Positions 59,943 to 64,000 of a stretch of DNA of 64,000 bases are shown here, in pieces. The DNA lies in the NCBI RefSeq assembly GCF_029892515.1, contig NZ_JARXVF010000002.1, forward strand, positions 682,001 to 746,000, read 5' to 3'. The translations under genes were made by a program, and so were the position numbers. Under the pieces are notes generated by a model that saw nothing but the letters and a program-made list of their open reading frames with translations, had not been told where the DNA came from and did no database searches. Each line of letters starts with the position of its first letter. The first letter of the stretch is position 1. This DNA is from Pseudaminobacter soli (ex Li et al. 2025) (GTDB lineage Bacteria; Pseudomonadota; Alphaproteobacteria; Rhizobiales; Rhizobiaceae).

Positions 59943-60877
59943 TTCGATCCTCCCTTCATCTCGTGCCGAATGCGGGGGTCGAGAACGGAGTAGAGGATGT
60001 CGGCAACTAGGTTCCCCAGGATGACGAGTACGGTGGCGAATAGAACGGATCCTTGCAGAAGCGGCATGTCGCGCGCCTGAATGGCGTTGACGGAGATACG
60101 GCCCACGCCGGGAATGCCGAAAATCGCTTCGGTGATGACAGCGCCTGACAAAAGGCTCGCGACCTGGATCGCCATGATGGTCACGACGGGAATGAGCGCG
60201 TTCTTGAGCGCGTGCCGGCGGATCACAAGGAGCTCGCGAAGCCCCTTGGCCCGGGCTGTGCGGATGTAATCATGGCGCATCACTTCTAGCAGGCTGGAGC
60301 GGGTCAGGCGGGCAATCACGCCGGCGGAACTCCATCCCAGAACGATGGCGGGCATGATCATGTATTGGAAGCCGTAGAACCCGGATACCGGCAGCCATTT
60401 CAGCTTCAGGGCAAAGATGTATTGCATGAGCAGAGCCGACCAGAAGATCGGCATCGACACGCCCAGAAGCGAGAAGCCCATGAAGAAGTGATCGAGCAGT
60501 GAGTCCCGCCGGATCGCCGACAGGACGCCAGCAGGGATACCGATCACCCAGGAAACGACCGCCGCGCAGAGGGCGAGATAAAGCGTGTTCGGAAAAGCGT
60601 TGAGGATGAGCGTCGTGACGCTTCGGTTGAGCTTGATCGACACGCCAAGATCCCCCTGGAGGGCGGCGAAAAGAAACCTGAAATACCGCGTGATGAGCGG
60701 ATCATCGAGGTGCATCTGCGCGCGAACACGATCGATAACATCGGCGCTCGCATGTTCCTTCATCATGAGCGCGATGGGATCGCCGGGAATCACATTGAGC
60801 ATGATGAAAAGCAGCGCCGTGATGCCGATCAAAACAGGGATCGACATCGCGATGCGCTTTGCCACGAAAGTTAGCAT
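59939..60877 (-). CDS. dppB: Dipeptide ABC transporter permease (DppB-like)
   Basis: 312 residues from ATG 60877; the N-terminus MLTFVAKRIAMSIPVLIGIT is the normal DppB start, while the longer frame to 61048 is unsupported. VIPGDPIALMM, DYIRTARAKGL and the end DILYSVLDPRIR are typical. About six membrane segments. Channel partner of DppC. Confidence 0.93.
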   Translation of the reverse strand: MLTFVAKRIAMSIPVLIGITALLFIMLNVIPGDPIALMMKEHASADVIDRVRAQMHLDDPLITRYFRFLFAALQGDLGVSIKLNRSVTTLILNAFPNTLYLALCAAVVSWVIGIPAGVLSAIRRDSLLDHFFMGFSLLGVSMPIFWSALLMQYIFALKLKWLPVSGFYGFQYMIMPAIVLGWSSAGVIARLTRSSLLEVMRHDYIRTARAKGLRELLVIRRHALKNALIPVVTIMAIQVASLLSGAVITEAIFGIPGVGRISVNAIQARDMPLLQGSVLFATVLVILGNLVADILYSVLDPRIRHEMKGGSK

Positions 60878-60999
60878 CGAAAGAAGTCTTTCATTGCGCC
60901 TCGCCGAAGGGAGAGCTTCGAGGAGGTCAATTTTGAGAGAGAGGTCGGCAAGCGCGCTTGGCGGGCGCAGCAGAACAGCACCCGCCACGTCACAACGCC

Positions 61000-62586
61000 T
61001 TATTCGACTTCCATCTGGTAGTAGCTCATGTCGCTCCAGCCGTTCCACGGCACCACGAAGTTCTTGACACGCGGTTGGACGACATAGGCGTGATCGAGGC
61101 TAAACAGCGGCACCCACGCCGCGTCGTCTTGCACGATCCGATCGGTCATCTTCTGATAGAGCGCGCAGCGTTCCTCGGGATTGGTCATTGACCGTGCTTT
61201 GTCGAGCGCTGCGAAGACTTCGGGATCGTTGTTGTTGTAACCGCGGACCGCCGTCCCGCTCTTGCTGAAGAACGTGTAGAAGAAGTTATCCGGATCGTTG
61301 AAGTCAGCAGACCAGTTTTGCGTGTAGTTGTCGACCGTTCCTGCCTTGCGGCTCGCATAATAGGCCGACTCGTCCATCGTCTTGATCTGGGCGTTGAAGC
61401 CGGCTTCCTTGATCTGGGCCTGAATGATCTGGTTCATATCAGACCATTTCGAGGACCAGCTACTGACCTGTGTGAAGCTGATGTCCACCCCGTTGGGGTA
61501 GCCCGCCTCTGCCAGCAGCTGCTTTGCCTTCGACGGATTGTACTCGATGGGCGTTGCAGGCGCGTAGCAGGTGACGCCACGAGGCATCACGCCGTTCTCG
61601 ATCATGCCCTTGCCGTAGAAATTCTTCTGAAGAATTTCCTGGCGATTGATGGCCATCTGGAACGCCTTGCGCACACGCACGTCGTCGAAGGGCTTCAGCG
61701 CCTGGTTGATGTGGTAGTAGTATATCCCGACGCGCGGACCCGCCCGGACTTGATCTTTCCACTGGTCGCTGCTGGTGAAATAGGGCAGCTGCGTTGGTGC
61801 GTAGTCGATGTCAAAGACGTCCAGTTCATCGGACTCGAAGAGAAGCCGCAGCGTCTCCGAATCCGCGACGATGCGGACGATGATCCGATCGAGCTTCGGG
61901 CGGCCGCGGTAGTACTGCTCGTTGGCTTCCAGAATCTGATTGTCGTTGAGGTTGTATTCTACCAGCTTGAACGGACCGGTGCCGTTCGTGGTTTCGGGCG
62001 AGAGACCGAACTGATCGCCGAGCGGCTCTGTGAACTTCCGGTTGAAAATCGAAGCCCCGGGGCTAGCCAAGAGCGCGACGAAGGCTGCGTAGGGTTCCTT
62101 CAGGACGACCTTGACGGTGTACTTGTCCACTGCCTGCAAGCCGGGGACCGTGGCTGCAGTTCCGTCCAGACGCTCCTTGGCGCCGTCGACGAAATCGAGG
62201 ATGTCGGTGCCGAGGGCCTTGGTCTTGGGGTCGAGCATGCGGTCGAAGGTATAGACGACGTCATCGGACGTCAGTTCCTCGCCATTGTGGAAAAGCACGC
62301 CCTTGCGCAGATGGAACGTATAGGTTTTGCCGTCTTCCGAGACATCCCAGCTTTCCGCAAGGCCGGGCACGAGCCTGGATTCGCCGGGGCCGCTCGTTTC
62401 GGCCTCGACGAGCCGGTCGAAAACATTCAGCGGCAGCGTATAGAAATCGGTGGTCTTCTGGACGTCGACCGACTTCGGGTCCTCCTGATATGCGATCCGC
62501 AGCACATGATCGGCCGCGAGCGTGGGCGAGGCCAGAGCAAGCGTGACCAGCCCCGTCGCCATCAAAAATTTTACTCTATTAAACAC
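61000..62586 (-). CDS. dppA: Peptide/nickel-type ABC substrate-binding protein (family 5)
   Basis: 528 residues beginning at GTG 62586, eight bases after GGAGGG; the internal ATG 62562 is an alternative. Signal peptide LMATGLVTLALASPTLAADH, then RIAYQEDPKSVDVQKTTDFY, TYTFHLRKGVLFHNGEELTS and DVVYTFDRML, standard for family 5 binding proteins. It should bind peptides or related compounds in the periplasm for DppBCDF. Gene order with a lysA homologue upstream hints at a diaminopimelate-containing or basic peptide ligand. Confidence 0.92.
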   Translation of the reverse strand: MFNRVKFLMATGLVTLALASPTLAADHVLRIAYQEDPKSVDVQKTTDFYTLPLNVFDRLVEAETSGPGESRLVPGLAESWDVSEDGKTYTFHLRKGVLFHNGEELTSDDVVYTFDRMLDPKTKALGTDILDFVDGAKERLDGTAATVPGLQAVDKYTVKVVLKEPYAAFVALLASPGASIFNRKFTEPLGDQFGLSPETTNGTGPFKLVEYNLNDNQILEANEQYYRGRPKLDRIIVRIVADSETLRLLFESDELDVFDIDYAPTQLPYFTSSDQWKDQVRAGPRVGIYYYHINQALKPFDDVRVRKAFQMAINRQEILQKNFYGKGMIENGVMPRGVTCYAPATPIEYNPSKAKQLLAEAGYPNGVDISFTQVSSWSSKWSDMNQIIQAQIKEAGFNAQIKTMDESAYYASRKAGTVDNYTQNWSADFNDPDNFFYTFFSKSGTAVRGYNNNDPEVFAALDKARSMTNPEERCALYQKMTDRIVQDDAAWVPLFSLDHAYVVQPRVKNFVVPWNGWSDMSYYQMEVE

Positions 62587-62686
62587 GTATCTTTCCCTCC
62601 ACTTTTTGGTTCTCCAGCCAAATCGGCGCACAGGAACCATCGTTCCGCGCTCCCCCGGCTGTTCCGTTGCTGGACTATCGTCTGAT

Positions 62687-64000
62687 TTACCTTGCGCCGA
62701 CCGTCATCGGCGTGCAGACCGCCCCGTCTGAGGCCCGTTCAGCCATTCCTTGACCCGCCCGCGCCGGAACCTGCCATGCCCCCGCTTGCTCGAGCTTCAA
62801 CATCTCGCCGATATCTTGTCTGCGGCGGATCGTCCTGAACAGGCTGCCCTCAACAAGTACCTCGGCCACGAGATCGCGTGAATTGTACGTCGACGCCATC
62901 GACGCGCCATATGCGCCGGCGCAATCGAAAGCGAGCAGATCACCCGCGCGTAGTTCGCCTAGCCCTTCGTATGACCCGAACTTGTCGGAGCTTTCGCAGA
63001 TCGGGCCCACGAGGCTGTAGGCGGGAACCGCCACCGCGGTCCGCGGCTCGTGAAGGGGGAGAACAGGATGGTGCGCGTCATAGAGCGCTGGACGCATCAG
63101 ATCGTTCATCCCGACGTCCAGGATCCCCATTGTTCCACCAGCTATGTCCTTCAGGTAAAGCAACTCCGTCACCAGCAATCCTGCCCGGCCAACCAGCCAT
63201 CGGCCCGGCTCCACGGTCAGTTCGCAGCCAAGGTAGCCAACCGTCTCCGCGATGATCTTGGCGTACTCGGCGATGTCCGGACCAACGGTGTCGTCGGAAG
63301 CGATCCCAATCCCGCCGCCGAGATCCAGGCGCGGCACGACCAGTCCCCTGCCGCGCATTGACGTCACAAGGTCGGCCATCGCCGAAAAGGCGCGTCGGTA
63401 CGGCGCCATATCGTGGATTTGCGATCCGATGTGGACCGCGATCCCGAGCGCCTCCAGTTCCGGCATCGCCGCAACCTCGGCATAAAGGTCGGCCACGTCG
63501 CCGATCGGGATTCCGAACTTGCTTTCCTTCGTCGCGGTCGTGATCTTGGCGTGCGTCTTCGCGTCGACGTCGGGATTGACACGCAATGCGACGGGCGCGC
63601 GCTTGCCAAGGGCGCGGGCGATCTCGGCGACCACCGCTACTTCAGCCGCCGACTCGACGTTGATCTGGTGGATGCCGACGTCGAGCGCGCGGGCGATCTC
63701 GGCACGGGTCTTCCCGACACCGGAGAAGATTATCTTCGATGCCGGCACGCCAGCAGCCAGCGCGCGCTCTAGTTCACCGCCAGAAACGATGTCCATCCCG
63801 CAACCGAGTTCGGAAAGCAGGCGAAGGACAGCGATGTTGCCGTTGGCCTTGACTGCGAAACAGATCGACACCTCGCTGGGACTGAGGGCGGCCGCAAGGC
63901 ACTGGTAGGCGGATCGAATGGCATCGGCGGAATAGCAGTAGAACGGTGTCTGCACAGCCGTCGCGACATCGCTCAGAGGCACGTCCTCGACATGCAGGTC
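62687..64000 (-). CDS. lysA: Diaminopimelate-decarboxylase-like enzyme, N-terminal end outside window
   Basis: About 437 residues are visible and the frame is open through the right edge, with DLHVEDVPLSDVA in front of ATAVQTPFYCYSADAI, matching the usual LysA N-terminus, so the true start is beyond base 64000. PLP lysine in CFAVKANGN, SGGELERALAAG, VHIGSQI, LDLGGGIGI, TVEPGRWLV and the substrate-site CESSDKFG are all present. Known reaction: meso-diaminopimelate to L-lysine plus CO2; homologues act on other basic amino acids. It is 100 bases upstream of dppA in the same direction, so it may belong to a catabolic or recycling unit. Confidence 0.88.
   Translation of the reverse strand, partial: DLHVEDVPLSDVATAVQTPFYCYSADAIRSAYQCLAAALSPSEVSICFAVKANGNIAVLRLLSELGCGMDIVSGGELERALAAGVPASKIIFSGVGKTRAEIARALDVGIHQINVESAAEVAVVAEIARALGKRAPVALRVNPDVDAKTHAKITTATKESKFGIPIGDVADLYAEVAAMPELEALGIAVHIGSQIHDMAPYRRAFSAMADLVTSMRGRGLVVPRLDLGGGIGIASDDTVGPDIAEYAKIIAETVGYLGCELTVEPGRWLVGRAGLLVTELLYLKDIAGGTMGILDVGMNDLMRPALYDAHHPVLPLHEPRTAVAVPAYSLVGPICESSDKFGSYEGLGELRAGDLLAFDCAGAYGASMASTYNSRDLVAEVLVEGSLFRTIRRRQDIGEMLKLEQAGAWQVPARAGQGMAERASDGAVCTPMTVGAR

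Noticed and set aside
1-64000. Search for a complete defence island, CRISPR-Cas, toxin-antitoxin pair or prophage
   Set aside because: No Cas, restriction, toxin-antitoxin or phage structural genes could be recognised; only transposase and integrase remnants are present.

Overview
The window is GC-rich DNA with the gene style of an alphaproteobacterium, most likely a Hyphomicrobiales (rhizobial, Mesorhizobium-like) soil or plant-associated organism. This is inferred from the many ABC uptake operons for amino acids, sugars and peptides, GntR/LysR/ROK/AraC regulators, frequent ATGA start-stop overlaps, and scattered IS110, IS6, Tn3, phage-integrase and group II intron remnants. I see no rRNA, tRNA, CRISPR or intact prophage. 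Both edges cut through genes: hyuB on the left and a lysA-like gene on the right.

Layout. 1-5.5 kb: a minus-strand hydantoinase/oxoprolinase operon (TPP enzyme, hyuA, hyuB) with a LysR regulator and two oxidoreductase remnants. 5.9-12.4 kb: an SDR, a gamma-glutamylcyclotransferase-like protein, then a plus-strand amino-acid ABC system with an embedded FAD-dependent amine/amino-acid oxidase and a GntR regulator. 12.6-14.4 kb: a divergent HD-domain protein and GlxA-type AraC regulator. 14.8-28.4 kb: a large histidine-type catabolic region. 28.8-29.7 kb: mobile-element graveyard. 29.8-36.5 kb: a two-partner secretion pair (1652-aa adhesin and its TpsB pore). 36.7-39.6 kb: an AraC regulator, pterin dehydratase and MBL hydrolase. 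39.75-50.2 kb: a sugar ABC operon with an argininosuccinate-lyase homologue, facing a ROK repressor, PIG-L deacetylase and EamA exporter. 50.4-56.4 kb: a 187-bp direct repeat, gene remnants, an unusual tandem alpha/beta hydrolase, a glycine-rich secreted protein and an isochorismatase-like gene. 56.5-64 kb: an L,D-transpeptidase, a Dpp-type peptide ABC operon and a lysA homologue.

The most interesting part is 14.8-28.4 kb. A HutC-type repressor sits among three transcription units. Each has a TTGACA -35 box and a similar TTGTATAGAC/ACTTGTATATGTAAGT palindrome at its promoter. They encode (i) a HisC-like aminotransferase, a histidine-ammonia-lyase homologue, a FAD-linked 2-hydroxyacid oxidase and a broken FMN 2-hydroxyacid oxidase; (ii) HutU, HutI and HutF homologues; (iii) an ABC importer. 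The four Hut enzymes keep catalytic residues but, compared with my memory of canonical sequences, are changed where the imidazole ring or its products are bound. I propose a regulon that imports and degrades a modified histidine and/or its 2-oxo and 2-hydroxy analogues (imidazolelactate type), not plain histidine. This is inference from sequence reading and needs alignment and substrate tests.

Coordinates of starts were adjusted by hand to ribosome-binding sites and operon overlaps; remnants were found by reading intergenic DNA in all frames.
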